Shown here: in pieces, positions 9,002-16,495 of the stretch
Layout of the letters: each line of letters opens with the position of its first letter
Numbering within the stretch: the stretch's first letter is position 1
NCBI RefSeq assembly: GCF_900103975.1
Contig: NZ_FNIR01000015.1
Location: 1 to 64,000 of the forward strand
Direction of reading: 5' to 3'
From: Klenkia soli
GTDB taxonomy: Bacteria; Actinomycetota; Actinomycetes; Mycobacteriales; Geodermatophilaceae
DNA: 64,000 nt
The notes under the pieces: model-generated
What the model was told of the DNA's origin: nothing
Database searches by the model: none
What the model saw: the letters and a program-made list of their open reading frames with translations, nothing else
Position numbers and translations under genes: made by a program

Positions 9002-9913
9002 ATGGGCGATCCGTTGTTCCCCTCCTTCGACGTCGTCGACCGGCACGTCGAGCACCCGCACGGGGGCACGCTCGTGCACGCCGTCACCGGGGGCGAGGGG
9101 CCACCGCTCCTGCTCCTGCACGGGTACCCGCAGACGCACGTGATGTGGTCGACGATCGCGCCCGAGCTGGCCCGCGACCACACGGTGGTGATCCCCGACC
9201 TGCGTGGCTACGGCGACTCCGGCAAGCCCGCGGACGGCGAGGGGCACGCCGGGCACTCCTTCCGCGCGATGGCCGCCGACGTCGCGGCCCTCATGCGGGA
9301 GCTGGGCCACGAGCGGTACGCCGTCGTCGGCCACGACCGGGGCGCCCGGGTCACCCACCGGCTGGCGCTGGACCACGCCGCCGCGGTCACCCGCGCCGCC
9401 GTCCTCGACGTCCTGCCGACGACCCACGTCTACGCGCACGTCGACCGGCGGCTGGCCACCGCCTACTACCACTGGTTCCTCTACCTGCAGCCCGAGCCGG
9501 TGCCCGAGAACCTCCTCGCCGGCGACCCGGTCGGCTACCTGCACAGCCTGCTCGGCGGGTGGGGCAGCGCGGCGCTGGACGCCTACTCCCCCGCGCAGCT
9601 GGCCGAGTACGAGCGCTGCTTCGCCGACCCGGCCACCCGGCACGCGATGCTCGAGGACTACCGCGCCGGTGCGTCGATCGACCTCGAGCACGACGAAGCC
9701 GACGCCGCGGCCGGCCGGCGGGTCACCTGCCCGCTGCTGGTGCTGTGGGGGGCGAAGGGGGTCGTCGGCACCGGGCCGGACGACGTCCTGGCGGTCTGGC
9801 GCGAGCGGGCCGACCGCGACGACCTGGTCACCGGCCAGGCCCTGGACACCGGCCACTTCCTGGTCGACGAGCGCCCGGGCGAGACCCTCGCCGCCCTCCG
9901 CGCCTTCCTCTGA
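9002..9913 (+). CDS. Alpha/beta hydrolase, haloacetate dehalogenase/epoxide hydrolase-like
   Basis: 303 aa, single alpha/beta-hydrolase domain. LLLLHGYPQTH carries the oxyanion-hole HG; the nucleophile elbow is GHDRGAR, so the nucleophile is Asp rather than Ser, as in fluoroacetate/haloacetate dehalogenases and epoxide hydrolases. RGYGDS matches the Arg that binds the carboxylate in dehalogenases, and TGHF near the C-terminus supplies the catalytic His. Dehalogenase is therefore the best guess, but substrate is not proven. An ATG at 9002 is preferred over an upstream in-frame start at 8966 that would add basic residues. Monocistronic, between a terminator and a palindromic repeat pair. Confidence 0.82.
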   Translation: MGDPLFPSFDVVDRHVEHPHGGTLVHAVTGGEGPPLLLLHGYPQTHVMWSTIAPELARDHTVVIPDLRGYGDSGKPADGEGHAGHSFRAMAADVAALMRELGHERYAVVGHDRGARVTHRLALDHAAAVTRAAVLDVLPTTHVYAHVDRRLATAYYHWFLYLQPEPVPENLLAGDPVGYLHSLLGGWGSAALDAYSPAQLAEYERCFADPATRHAMLEDYRAGASIDLEHDEADAAAGRRVTCPLLVLWGAKGVVGTGPDDVLAVWRERADRDDLVTGQALDTGHFLVDERPGETLAALRAFL

Positions 9914-9921
9914 CACCCGGC

Positions 9922-9993
9922 GATCCCGGAAACCGCGGTTCCCGGGATCCGGTCGCACCCCACCCGATCCCGGGAACCGCGGTTTCTGGGATC
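9922..9993. repeat. Two tandem 28-bp palindromes (REP-like or bidirectional terminator)
   Basis: Copies at 9922-9949 and 9966-9993 both run GATCCCGG...CCGCGG...GGGATC; each is nearly self-complementary across its full 28 bp, with copy starts 44 bp apart. Imperfections fall in opposite arms of the two copies (AAACC/GGTTC in one, GAACC/GGTTT in the other). They fill the gap between the hydrolase and acyl-CoA dehydrogenase genes. Confidence 0.75.
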
Positions 9994-10001
9994 GTGGTGA
10001 G

Positions 10002-11792
10002 GTGGCTGCCTCCCTGATCCTGTCCCGTCGCGACCTGGACTTCCTGCTGCACGAGTGGCTGCAGGTCGAGCAGCTGACGAAGCGGGAGCGGTTCGCCGGG
10101 CACGACCGGGAGACCTTCGACGCGGTGGTCGACCTGGCTGCCGAGATCGCGACCGAGCACTTCGCACCGCACAACCGCAAGGCCGACGAGAACGAGCCGC
10201 ACGTCGTCGACGGCAAGGTCGTGCTCATCCCCGAGGTCGCCGCGGCGCTCAAGGTGTTCGGCGAGGCCGGGCTGGCCGCGGGCACGCTGCCCGAGGAGCT
10301 CGGCGGCATGCAGCTGCCCCAGGTGGTCAGCAAGGCCGCCACCGCCTGGTTCCAGGCCGCCAACGTGGGCAGCTCGGCCTACCCGTTCCTGACGATGGCC
10401 AACGCCCACCTGCTGCTCGCCCACGGCAGCCCGGAGCAGATCGAGACCTACGTGCGCCCGATGGCCGAGGGCCGCTGGTTCGGCACGATGGCGCTGAGCG
10501 AGCCGCAGGCCGGCTCCAGCCTCGCCGACATCACCACCAGGGCCGAGCACCAGGACGACGGCAGCTTCCGGCTGACCGGCACCAAGATGTGGATCTCGGG
10601 CGGCGACCACGAGCTCAGCGAGAACATCGTCCACCTCGTGCTGGCCAAGGTCCCGGGCGGTCCGGCCGGGGTGAAGGGCATCTCGCTGTTCGTCGTCCCG
10701 AAGTTCCTGCCCGAGGGCGACGGCGTCGGCGAGCGCAACGACGTCGTGCTGGCCGGGCTCAACCACAAGATGGGCTACCGCGGGACGACGAACACCCTGC
10801 TCAACTTCGGCGAGGGCGTGCACACCCCGGGTGGCGCGCCGGGCGCGGTGGGCTGGCTGGTGGGCGAGGAGAACCGCGGGCTGGCCGCGATGTTCCACAT
10901 GATGAACGAGGCACGGGTGGGCGTCGGCCTGGGCGCGACCGCGCTGGGCTACACCGGCTACCTGCACGCGCTGGACTACGCGAGGACCCGCACGCAGGGA
11001 CGACCCCCGGCCGGCAAGGACCCGTCGGCACCCCCGGTCCCGATCATCGAGCACAGCGACGTCCGGCGGATGCTGCTGGCCGCGAAGAGCTACGTCGAGG
11101 GCGGCCTGGCGCTCGGGCTGTACTGCGCGAAGCTGGTCGACGAGGAGGAGACCGCGGAGACGGAGGACGAGCGCGCCCGGGCGCACACGCTGCTCGAGGT
11201 GCTCACCCCGATCGCGAAGAGCTGGCCCTCGCAGTGGGGGCTGGTGGCCAACGACCTGGCGATCCAGGTGCACGGCGGCTACGGCTACACCCGCGACTTC
11301 CCGGTCGAGCAGTTCTACCGGGACAACCGGCTGAACCCGATCCACGAGGGCACGGTCGGCATCCAGGGCCTGGACCTGCTGGGCCGCAAGGTCGTGGCCG
11401 GGGGCGGCGAGGGCCTGCGGGTGCTCGCCGAGACGATCACGGCGACGACGGCCCGGGCCGCGGGCACCGAGTGGGCCGAGTTCGCCGCCGAGGTCGACGC
11501 GGCCGTGACCCGGGTGGGCGAGGTGACGGCGACGCTGTGGTCGGCCGGTGACCCCGACGTCACGCTGGCCAACGCGACGGTCTACCTGGAGGCGGTCGGC
11601 CACGTCGTCGTGGCCTGGCTCTGGCTGGAGCAGGTGCTGGCCGCGGGTGACGCGGCCGGGGACTTCTACGCCGGCAAGCGGGCGGCGGCCCGGTACTTCC
11701 AGCGGTACGAGCTGCCCCGCACAGGCCCGCAGCTGGACCTGCTGGCCAGCCTGGACCAGACCACGCTGGACGCGCAGCCGGGGTGGTTCTGA
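10002..11792 (+). CDS. Acyl-CoA dehydrogenase (long form, about 600 aa)
   Basis: 596 aa, longer than the usual 380-400-aa acyl-CoA dehydrogenase and matching the subfamily with an extra C-terminal domain (3-methylmercaptopropionyl-CoA dehydrogenase DmdC type). Visible signatures: MALSEPQAGSSLADI and TGTKMWISGGDHEL (FAD/substrate region), and LAIQVHGGYGYTRDFPVEQ with FYRDNRLNPIHEGTVGIQ near the C-terminus of the core. It oxidises an acyl-CoA to the 2-enoyl-CoA, passing electrons through FAD to ETF. Chain-length preference cannot be read from sequence. Start at GTG 10002; no clear ribosome-binding site is seen. Cytosolic. Confidence 0.9.
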   Translation: MAASLILSRRDLDFLLHEWLQVEQLTKRERFAGHDRETFDAVVDLAAEIATEHFAPHNRKADENEPHVVDGKVVLIPEVAAALKVFGEAGLAAGTLPEELGGMQLPQVVSKAATAWFQAANVGSSAYPFLTMANAHLLLAHGSPEQIETYVRPMAEGRWFGTMALSEPQAGSSLADITTRAEHQDDGSFRLTGTKMWISGGDHELSENIVHLVLAKVPGGPAGVKGISLFVVPKFLPEGDGVGERNDVVLAGLNHKMGYRGTTNTLLNFGEGVHTPGGAPGAVGWLVGEENRGLAAMFHMMNEARVGVGLGATALGYTGYLHALDYARTRTQGRPPAGKDPSAPPVPIIEHSDVRRMLLAAKSYVEGGLALGLYCAKLVDEEETAETEDERARAHTLLEVLTPIAKSWPSQWGLVANDLAIQVHGGYGYTRDFPVEQFYRDNRLNPIHEGTVGIQGLDLLGRKVVAGGGEGLRVLAETITATTARAAGTEWAEFAAEVDAAVTRVGEVTATLWSAGDPDVTLANATVYLEAVGHVVVAWLWLEQVLAAGDAAGDFYAGKRAAARYFQRYELPRTGPQLDLLASLDQTTLDAQPGWF

Positions 11793-11793
11793 G

Positions 11794-11961
11794 CTAGGCG
11801 GAGACGGGCGCCGAGGCCGACTCGGCGGCGTGCCGGGCGCGCGGCGCGGTGGCCGTGCGCTTCTCGGCCTCGTAGCGGGAGGTCGAGTGGGTGCCCATGG
11901 CGATCACCACTCCGGTCAGCAGCAGGAACCCCACGAGGGTCACGAGCGGCCACAACACCAT
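11794..11961 (-). CDS. Small single-TM membrane protein
   Basis: 55 aa starting MVLWPLVTLVGFLLLTGVVI, one membrane helix, followed by a soluble basic/Ala-rich tail. A GGGGAG Shine-Dalgarno sits about 10 nt upstream of ATG 11961, which decides this start over a longer in-frame version from 12081. Only 1 nt separates its stop from that of the convergent acyl-CoA dehydrogenase. Function unknown. Confidence 0.65.
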   Translation of the reverse strand: MVLWPLVTLVGFLLLTGVVIAMGTHSTSRYEAEKRTATAPRARHAAESASAPVSA

Positions 11962-12095
11962 CAGGTCTGTCTCCCCATCCTCTCGGGCCACCGCCGGGGT
12001 CTCCGGCAGCACGTCCGCGATGACATCTGCCCGCATCTTCGGCAGCCCAACCCCCGTCCTGGGCAGAACCGAGGTGAACAATGGGTAACGCTGCT

Positions 12096-12114
12096 CACGA
12101 TCCGGTCGATCGTG
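12096..12114. promoter_or_regulatory. Perfect 7-5-7 palindrome upstream of MFS gene
   Basis: CACGATC-CGGTC-GATCGTG, exact 7-bp arms, lies 45 bp before the GTG at 12159 and between the divergent small membrane protein and MFS genes. The size fits a TetR/MarR-type operator, but no such regulator gene is adjacent. Confidence 0.5.
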
Positions 12115-12158
12115 GTCTGATTCGGGGGTCCGCCCGCCGATCCACCCCTGGAGGACCC

Positions 12159-13628
12159 GTGCGCACCCGCACCCCCGCGGCCGGGCTGCTGGTGCTCACC
12201 CTGGCGCTCGCGGTCACCACGCTGTCGTTGCTGCAGTCCCTCGTCGTCCCCATGCTGCCGGTCATCGCCGAGCAGCTCGGCGTCGGCGCCGGTGCGGCCG
12301 GGTGGGTGCTGACGGCCAACCTGCTCGCCGCTGCCGTGCTCACCCCGGTCATCGGCCGGCTGGGCGACACCCTGGGCGAGCGCCGGGTGGTGCTCGGCGT
12401 CCTGGTGGTGATCAGCATCGGCACGCTGCTCGCGGTGCTGACCACCTCGCTGCCGCTGCTGCTGGTGGCCCGGGTGCTGCAGGGCGCCTCGTACGGGCTG
12501 TTCCCGCTGTCGATCTCGATCCTGCGGCGCGAGCTGCCCGCGGCGCGGCTGACCGTGGCGATGTCGATCGTGTCCAGCACGCTGGCCGTCGGCGGCGTGA
12601 TCGGGCTGGTCGTCACCGGTCTGCTCACCTCGGACGGCGGCAACTACCACCGGCCGTTCTGGCTGGGCCTCGGCATCTCCCTGGTCGCGCTCGCGCTGGC
12701 CGCCTGGGCGCTGCCCGACCGGCCGGCCAGCGCCTCCGGCGGTGTCGACTGGTGGGGGGCCGTCGTCCTGGGCGTCGGCCTGGTGCTGCTCCTGCTGCCG
12801 CTCTCCCAGGGCCACACCTGGGGCTGGGGCTCCCCGGCCACGGTCGGCTGCCTGGTCGGCGCGGTCCTCGTGCTGGCCGGCTGGGTGGTGCTGCAGCGCC
12901 GGCGCACCCACCCGCTGGTCCGCCCGCAGCTGCTCACCGACCGCCGCATGCTGGTGCCCAACATCGCCGGGCTGATGACCGGGTTCGGGCTGTTCGCCTC
13001 GTTCCTGGCCGTCACCCAGTTCGTGCAGGTGCCCGCGGCCGCCGGCTACGGGTTCGGCGCCAGCACGCTCGAGGCCGCGGTGGTCTACCTGCTGCCCGGC
13101 GGCGTGGCGGGGATCGTGCTGGCCCCCTTCGCCGGCCAGGTGGTGGCCCGCATCGGCGGGCAGACCACGCTGCTGATCGGCGCGGCCTCCGGCCTGCTCG
13201 GGTTCACGCTGTTCGCGCTGGCCCGCAGCACCCCGTGGGTGGTCGTGCTGGTGGGTCTGCTCACCCAGCTGGCGGTCACCGTCGCGTTCGCGGCGCTGCC
13301 CGCCCTCGTCGTGCAGGCGGTGGAGCCCGCCGAGACCGGGGTCGCCAACGGGGTCAACTCGATCACCCGGTCGGTGGGCAGCGCCCTGGCCAGCGCGCTG
13401 ATCATCACCGTGGTCGCCGGGTCGGCCGACGCCACCGGCCTGCCCAGCAGCGGGTCGTTCACCGTCGTGGCGGTGCTCGGCGGCGGCAGCGCGCTGGTCA
13501 CCGCCGCCGCCGCGCTCTGGGGCCGCGCCGGCGAACGGCGCGCCGGGCGCCGGCCCGACGAGCTGGCCGACGTCGAGAAGGCGACCGCCTGCGCCGGGGA
13601 GTGGTCCCCGGTCTCCGGGATCCGCTGA
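12159..13628 (+). CDS. MFS transporter (EmrB/QacA-like drug exporter)
   Basis: 489 aa with an almost continuous run of hydrophobic helices, about 14 predicted. Motif A-like GRLGDTLGERRVVLG follows TM2, and ARVLQGASYGLFPLSIS resembles the TM4-TM5 motif. A proton-driven exporter is expected; substrate unknown. GTG 12159 is supported by GGAGGA ending 3 nt upstream; a longer in-frame version from ATG 12081 would overlap a perfect palindrome and add a non-hydrophobic leader. It ends 6 nt from the convergent HxlR gene. The C-terminal 30 residues are hydrophilic. Confidence 0.88.
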   Translation: MRTRTPAAGLLVLTLALAVTTLSLLQSLVVPMLPVIAEQLGVGAGAAGWVLTANLLAAAVLTPVIGRLGDTLGERRVVLGVLVVISIGTLLAVLTTSLPLLLVARVLQGASYGLFPLSISILRRELPAARLTVAMSIVSSTLAVGGVIGLVVTGLLTSDGGNYHRPFWLGLGISLVALALAAWALPDRPASASGGVDWWGAVVLGVGLVLLLLPLSQGHTWGWGSPATVGCLVGAVLVLAGWVVLQRRRTHPLVRPQLLTDRRMLVPNIAGLMTGFGLFASFLAVTQFVQVPAAAGYGFGASTLEAAVVYLLPGGVAGIVLAPFAGQVVARIGGQTTLLIGAASGLLGFTLFALARSTPWVVVLVGLLTQLAVTVAFAALPALVVQAVEPAETGVANGVNSITRSVGSALASALIITVVAGSADATGLPSSGSFTVVAVLGGGSALVTAAAALWGRAGERRAGRRPDELADVEKATACAGEWSPVSGIR

Positions 13629-13634
13629 GCCGGC

Positions 13635-13985
13635 TCAGCCCGCCGAGGGGCAGCGCGGAGCCAGGTTCTCCTGCGCCCACCCGGCCAGCTGGTCCAGCAC
13701 CGGGGTCAGCGACGTGCCCGAGGCGGTGAGCGCGTAGGTCACGCCCACCGGGGGGCCGGCATCGACCGTGCGCAGCACCAGCCCGGCCGCCGCCAGCTCG
13801 GACAACCGGTCGGACAGCACCGAGTCGCTGATCCCCGCCACGGCCCGGCGCAGCTCGCTGAAGGTGGCCGGCCCGCCGCTGAGCACGCCCAGCACCATGC
13901 CGTTCCAGCGCTTGCCCAGGAACCCGAACGCCTGCGCCAGGGCGGCGTCGCACGCGCGGGGCTCGTGCCGGACGTCGTCGACCAC
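13635..13985 (-). CDS. HxlR family winged-helix regulator
   Basis: 116 aa, standard HxlR length. The N-terminus has the family's conserved Cys (RACDAALAQAFGFLGKRW), then a winged helix: FSELRRAVAGISDSVLSDRL as the recognition segment and 'LVLRTVDAGPPVGVTYALT' as the wing. HxlR proteins often respond to aldehydes, quinones or disulfide stress through that Cys. The divergent gene is a flavin-dependent azoreductase/quinone reductase, the classic partner, so this probably controls it. The GTG start is 6 nt from a TACGCT -10 (13997-13992 on this strand), suggesting a leaderless mRNA. Confidence 0.88.
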   Translation of the reverse strand: MVDDVRHEPRACDAALAQAFGFLGKRWNGMVLGVLSGGPATFSELRRAVAGISDSVLSDRLSELAAAGLVLRTVDAGPPVGVTYALTASGTSLTPVLDQLAGWAQENLAPRCPSAG

Positions 13986-13991
13986 GGCAGC

Positions 13992-14057
13992 AGCGTACCC
14001 GTGCTAGCTTCTCCGGCGTCGCTCTGTTTTTCCTAGCGACCCCTACGAACCTAGCGA
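13992..14057. promoter_or_regulatory. Divergent hxlR/azoreductase promoter region with repeats
   Basis: On the minus strand TACGCT (13997-13992) is a -10 for the HxlR gene. Facing the azoreductase gene there is an inverted repeat GTCGCT (14018-14023)/AGCGAC (14035-14040) and a direct repeat CCTAGCGA (14032-14039 and 14050-14057), spaced 18 bp. These are candidate HxlR binding sites. Confidence 0.45.
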
Positions 14058-14064
14058 GGTAGCC

Positions 14065-14718
14065 ATGTCCCTGTTCCGCCTGGACGCCAGCATCCGCACC
14101 GAGGGCTCCGCCAGCCGCGCCGTCGCCGACATCGTCGAGGCGGAGTGGCGGGCCGGGAACGCCGACGCCCCGGTCACCCGTCGGCACGTGGGCACCGAGC
14201 CGCTGCCGGCCACCGCCTGGGCCGCCGCGGTGAACGGTTCCTACGTCGCCGCCGACCAGCGCACCCCCGAGCAGGCCGAGGCGGTCGCCCTGGCCGCCAC
14301 CCTGACCGACGAGCTGGCCGACGCCGAGGCACTGCTGCTGGCCGTCCCGCTCTATAACTTCGGCGTCTCCCAGCACGTGAAGAACTGGGTCGACCTGGTC
14401 ATCACCGACCCGCGCATGGCTCCCGGCCAGCCGCCGCTGCTGGCCGGCAAGCCCGCCGTCCTGGTCACCGTGCACGGCGGCAACTACAGCGCCGGGACCC
14501 CGCGCGAGGACTGGGACCACGCCACCGGCTGGCTGCGCCGCATCCTGGCCGACGTCTGGCAGCTCGACCTGACCGTGGTCACCCGCGAGTTCACCCTGGT
14601 CGGGGTCAACCCGGCGCTGGACGAGTTCACCGAGATGGCCGCGGACCTGAAGGCCTCGGCCGAGCAGGAGGCCGCCGAGCACGGCCGTCGGCTCAGCTCG
14701 GCGCGCCAGCCCGCCTGA
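14065..14718 (+). CDS. azoR: FMN-dependent NADH-azoreductase / quinone reductase (flavodoxin-like fold)
   Basis: 217 aa flavodoxin_2 family protein. LFRLDASIRTEGSASRAV is the N-terminal FMN phosphate-binding strand-loop, AVPLYNFGVSQHVKNWVD matches the AzoR P-x-Y-N-F/W active-site loop, and VTVHGGNYSAG is the second flavin loop. AzoR-type enzymes reduce azo dyes and, physiologically, quinones with two electrons from NAD(P)H, limiting redox cycling. It sits divergent from an HxlR regulator, consistent with quinone or electrophile induction. Convergent with the enoyl-CoA hydratase gene, 2 nt between stops. Confidence 0.87.
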   Translation: MSLFRLDASIRTEGSASRAVADIVEAEWRAGNADAPVTRRHVGTEPLPATAWAAAVNGSYVAADQRTPEQAEAVALAATLTDELADAEALLLAVPLYNFGVSQHVKNWVDLVITDPRMAPGQPPLLAGKPAVLVTVHGGNYSAGTPREDWDHATGWLRRILADVWQLDLTVVTREFTLVGVNPALDEFTEMAADLKASAEQEAAEHGRRLSSARQPA

Positions 14719-14720
14719 GG

Positions 14721-15464
14721 TCAGTCCCGGTCGGCGGACCGGCGCATCGACCACATCTGCGCCGGCCGCTCGAACTGGGTGGCGATCTCCCAGCTGACGT
14801 GCGGCGGGCCGGTCTCCTTGCGGAAGTTGGCGACGGCGACGCGGGCCAGCTCAGGATCGGCCGCCACACGGGCGGCCAGCTCGCGGGCGCGGGGCTCGAC
14901 GTCGTCGGTGGGCAGCGCCGCCCACGCCAACCCCAGCTCGGCGGCCCGGGCACCGCTGACCTCCTCGCCGAACAGCGCCATCGCCGCGGCGGCCTCGCGG
15001 CCGATCAGCCGGGACAGGATGACGAAGTGCCCGCCGCCGGGGTGCAGGCCGCGCTTGAGGAACCCGCAGATCAGCCGGGCGTCGTCGGCCACCACCCGCA
15101 GGTCGGCGGCCAGCAGCATGTTCATGCCGGCACCCACCGCCGAGCCGCGGACGGCGGCGACGGTGGGGACCGTGACCTGGCCCAGCCGGTAGAACGAGTC
15201 GTAGATGGCGCCCATGCCGTCCCAGGCGGCCGCCGCGGCGGGGTCCTGGCCGGCGTCGAGCAGGGTCTGCACGTCGCCGCCGGCGCAGAAGCTCCTGCCC
15301 ACCGCGGTGAGCACCAGGGCGCCGACGTCCGACCGGCCGTCGACCTCCTCCAGCACGCCGATGAACTCCGCGGCCATGGCCGGGGTCAGCGCGTTGCGCC
15401 GGTCGGGGGCGTTCAGGGTGACGACGGCGACGCCGCCGTCCACCTCGAGCAGGACCTCGGGCAT
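14721..15464 (-). CDS. Enoyl-CoA hydratase/isomerase family protein (crotonase fold)
   Basis: 247 aa, typical crotonase length. NAPDRRNALTPAMAAEF and SFCAGGDVQTLLDAG (oxyanion hole) are clear; RGSAVGAGMNMLLAADLRV carries the second oxyanion Gly. The Glu of the classic hydratase pair is not obvious: the segment reads ICGFLKRGLHPGGG, so it may be another crotonase activity rather than true hydratase. Start ATG 15464 follows GGAGGAG. An IclR regulator is divergent 103 nt away and probably controls it. Cytosolic CoA-thioester metabolism. Confidence 0.85.
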   Translation of the reverse strand: MPEVLLEVDGGVAVVTLNAPDRRNALTPAMAAEFIGVLEEVDGRSDVGALVLTAVGRSFCAGGDVQTLLDAGQDPAAAAAWDGMGAIYDSFYRLGQVTVPTVAAVRGSAVGAGMNMLLAADLRVVADDARLICGFLKRGLHPGGGHFVILSRLIGREAAAAMALFGEEVSGARAAELGLAWAALPTDDVEPRARELAARVAADPELARVAVANFRKETGPPHVSWEIATQFERPAQMWSMRRSADRD

Positions 15465-15490
15465 CGGGCTCCTCCGGGTAGGGCCGGCTC

Positions 15491-15526
15491 GTGGTCTGGT
15501 CACCGCCGGCTCGCCGATGAGACCAC
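15491..15526. promoter_or_regulatory. Inverted repeat in the echA/iclR divergent spacer
   Basis: GTGGTCT (15491-15497) and AGACCAC (15520-15526) are perfect 7-bp arms 22 bp apart, in the 103-bp spacer between the enoyl-CoA hydratase and IclR genes. Possible paired half-sites for the regulator. Confidence 0.35.
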
Positions 15527-15567
15527 GCGAGGTCCCACGGGGCCCCACCAGGTGGTTCGATCCCCCC

Positions 15568-16257
15568 ATGCCGGAGGGGAGCGACGGGGTACCGGCGTCC
15601 CAGACGCTGGACCGCGGCATCCGGGTGCTCGAGCACCTGGCCGCCACCCGCGAACCCCAGTCGATCGCGACGGTGGCCGCCGCGGTCGGCGTCCACCGGT
15701 CCATCGCCTACCGCCTGCTGCGCACGCTGGAGGCCCACCGGCTGGTCGAGCGCGACGCCGAGGGCAGCTACGGCGTGGGCCTGGGCGTGGTCGGGCTGTC
15801 CCGCTCGGTGCGGCGGACGCTGCAGGCCGCGGCCACCCCCGAGCTGGCCCGGCTCGTGCAGCAGCTGGGCATGACCGCGTTCCTCGTGGTGCGCGACGGC
15901 GACGAGGCCGTGACGGTGAACGCCGTGGAGCCCCGCGACTCCCCCGCCCACGTGGCCTTCCGCCCCGGCAACCGGCACCCGGTGCACCTGGGGGCCACGG
16001 GCCTGGCCCTGCTCATCCCGGAGGAGCCCGACGCGGCGGACCGGTCGGTGCTCGTGGACGCCCGCGCACGCGGATGGGTCTCCTCGCTCGGCGAGGTCAT
16101 CCCGGGCATGCGGTCGGTGGCCGCCCCTGTCCGGCGGCCCGACGGCTCGACCGCCGGCGCCCTCGCGGTGATCTTCGTGGACCAGGCCGTCGACGACGCC
16201 GTGATCGGCCCGGTGCTCGTGGCCGCCGCCGACCGCGTGTCGGCGGCGCTGGGCTGA
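15568..16257 (+). CDS. IclR family transcriptional regulator
   Basis: 229 aa. The N-terminal winged helix (TLDRGIRVLEHLA, then the HTH AAVGVHRSIAYRLLRTLEAH and wing LVERDAEGSYGVG) is followed by an IclR effector (GAF-like) domain. It is slightly shorter than the usual 240-270 aa. Divergent from the crotonase gene, so the effector may be a CoA ester or its precursor acid; that is inference. ATG 15568 has no Shine-Dalgarno; TTCGAT lies 6 nt upstream, a weak leaderless -10. Confidence 0.87.
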   Translation: MPEGSDGVPASQTLDRGIRVLEHLAATREPQSIATVAAAVGVHRSIAYRLLRTLEAHRLVERDAEGSYGVGLGVVGLSRSVRRTLQAAATPELARLVQQLGMTAFLVVRDGDEAVTVNAVEPRDSPAHVAFRPGNRHPVHLGATGLALLIPEEPDAADRSVLVDARARGWVSSLGEVIPGMRSVAAPVRRPDGSTAGALAVIFVDQAVDDAVIGPVLVAAADRVSAALG

Positions 16258-16258
16258 C

Positions 16259-16264
16259 TACCGT
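16259..16264 (+). promoter_or_regulatory. -10 hexamer TACCGT, leaderless promoter
   Basis: TACCGT, 6 nt, then ATG at 16271. The hexamer begins 2 nt after the end of the iclR gene. Confidence 0.5.
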
Positions 16265-16270
16265 GCAGCC

Positions 16271-16495
16271 ATGACCGAGCCCGCCCCCGACCCGGCCCCC
16301 GACGAGACCCCCGAGCCGCAGAAGACCCCCGTCTGGTGGACGGCGGTCCCGGTGCTGGTCGGCGCCTACGCGGTGTACGGCCTGGCGCAGGGCGACACCG
16401 GCTCGATCTGGCCGTGGGGCGACCTGGTCATCCTGGCCGTCGCGCTGGTGCTGCTGGGGGTCGTGCTGGCCCCCCGGCTGCGCGGACGCCGCTGA
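16271..16495 (+). CDS. Small two-TM membrane protein
   Basis: 74 aa: a Pro/Glu/Asp-rich cytoplasmic leader (about 20 residues), two hydrophobic segments (VWWTAVPVLVGAYAVYGLA and LVILAVALVLLGVVLAP) and a basic tail LRGRR. Function unknown. It overlaps the 3' end of the convergent FAD oxidoreductase gene by 68 nt. Confidence 0.65.
   Translation: MTEPAPDPAPDETPEPQKTPVWWTAVPVLVGAYAVYGLAQGDTGSIWPWGDLVILAVALVLLGVVLAPRLRGRR

Noticed and set aside
9204-10001. Upstream extension of the acyl-CoA dehydrogenase frame
   Set aside because: It overlaps the intact hydrolase gene and the twin palindromes; residues there are low-complexity. The family N-terminus fits GTG 10002.
6263-10363. Minus-strand open frame of about 1360 codons across marR, exporter and hydrolase
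   Set aside because: Crosses terminators, operators and three recognisable genes; composition is not protein-like.
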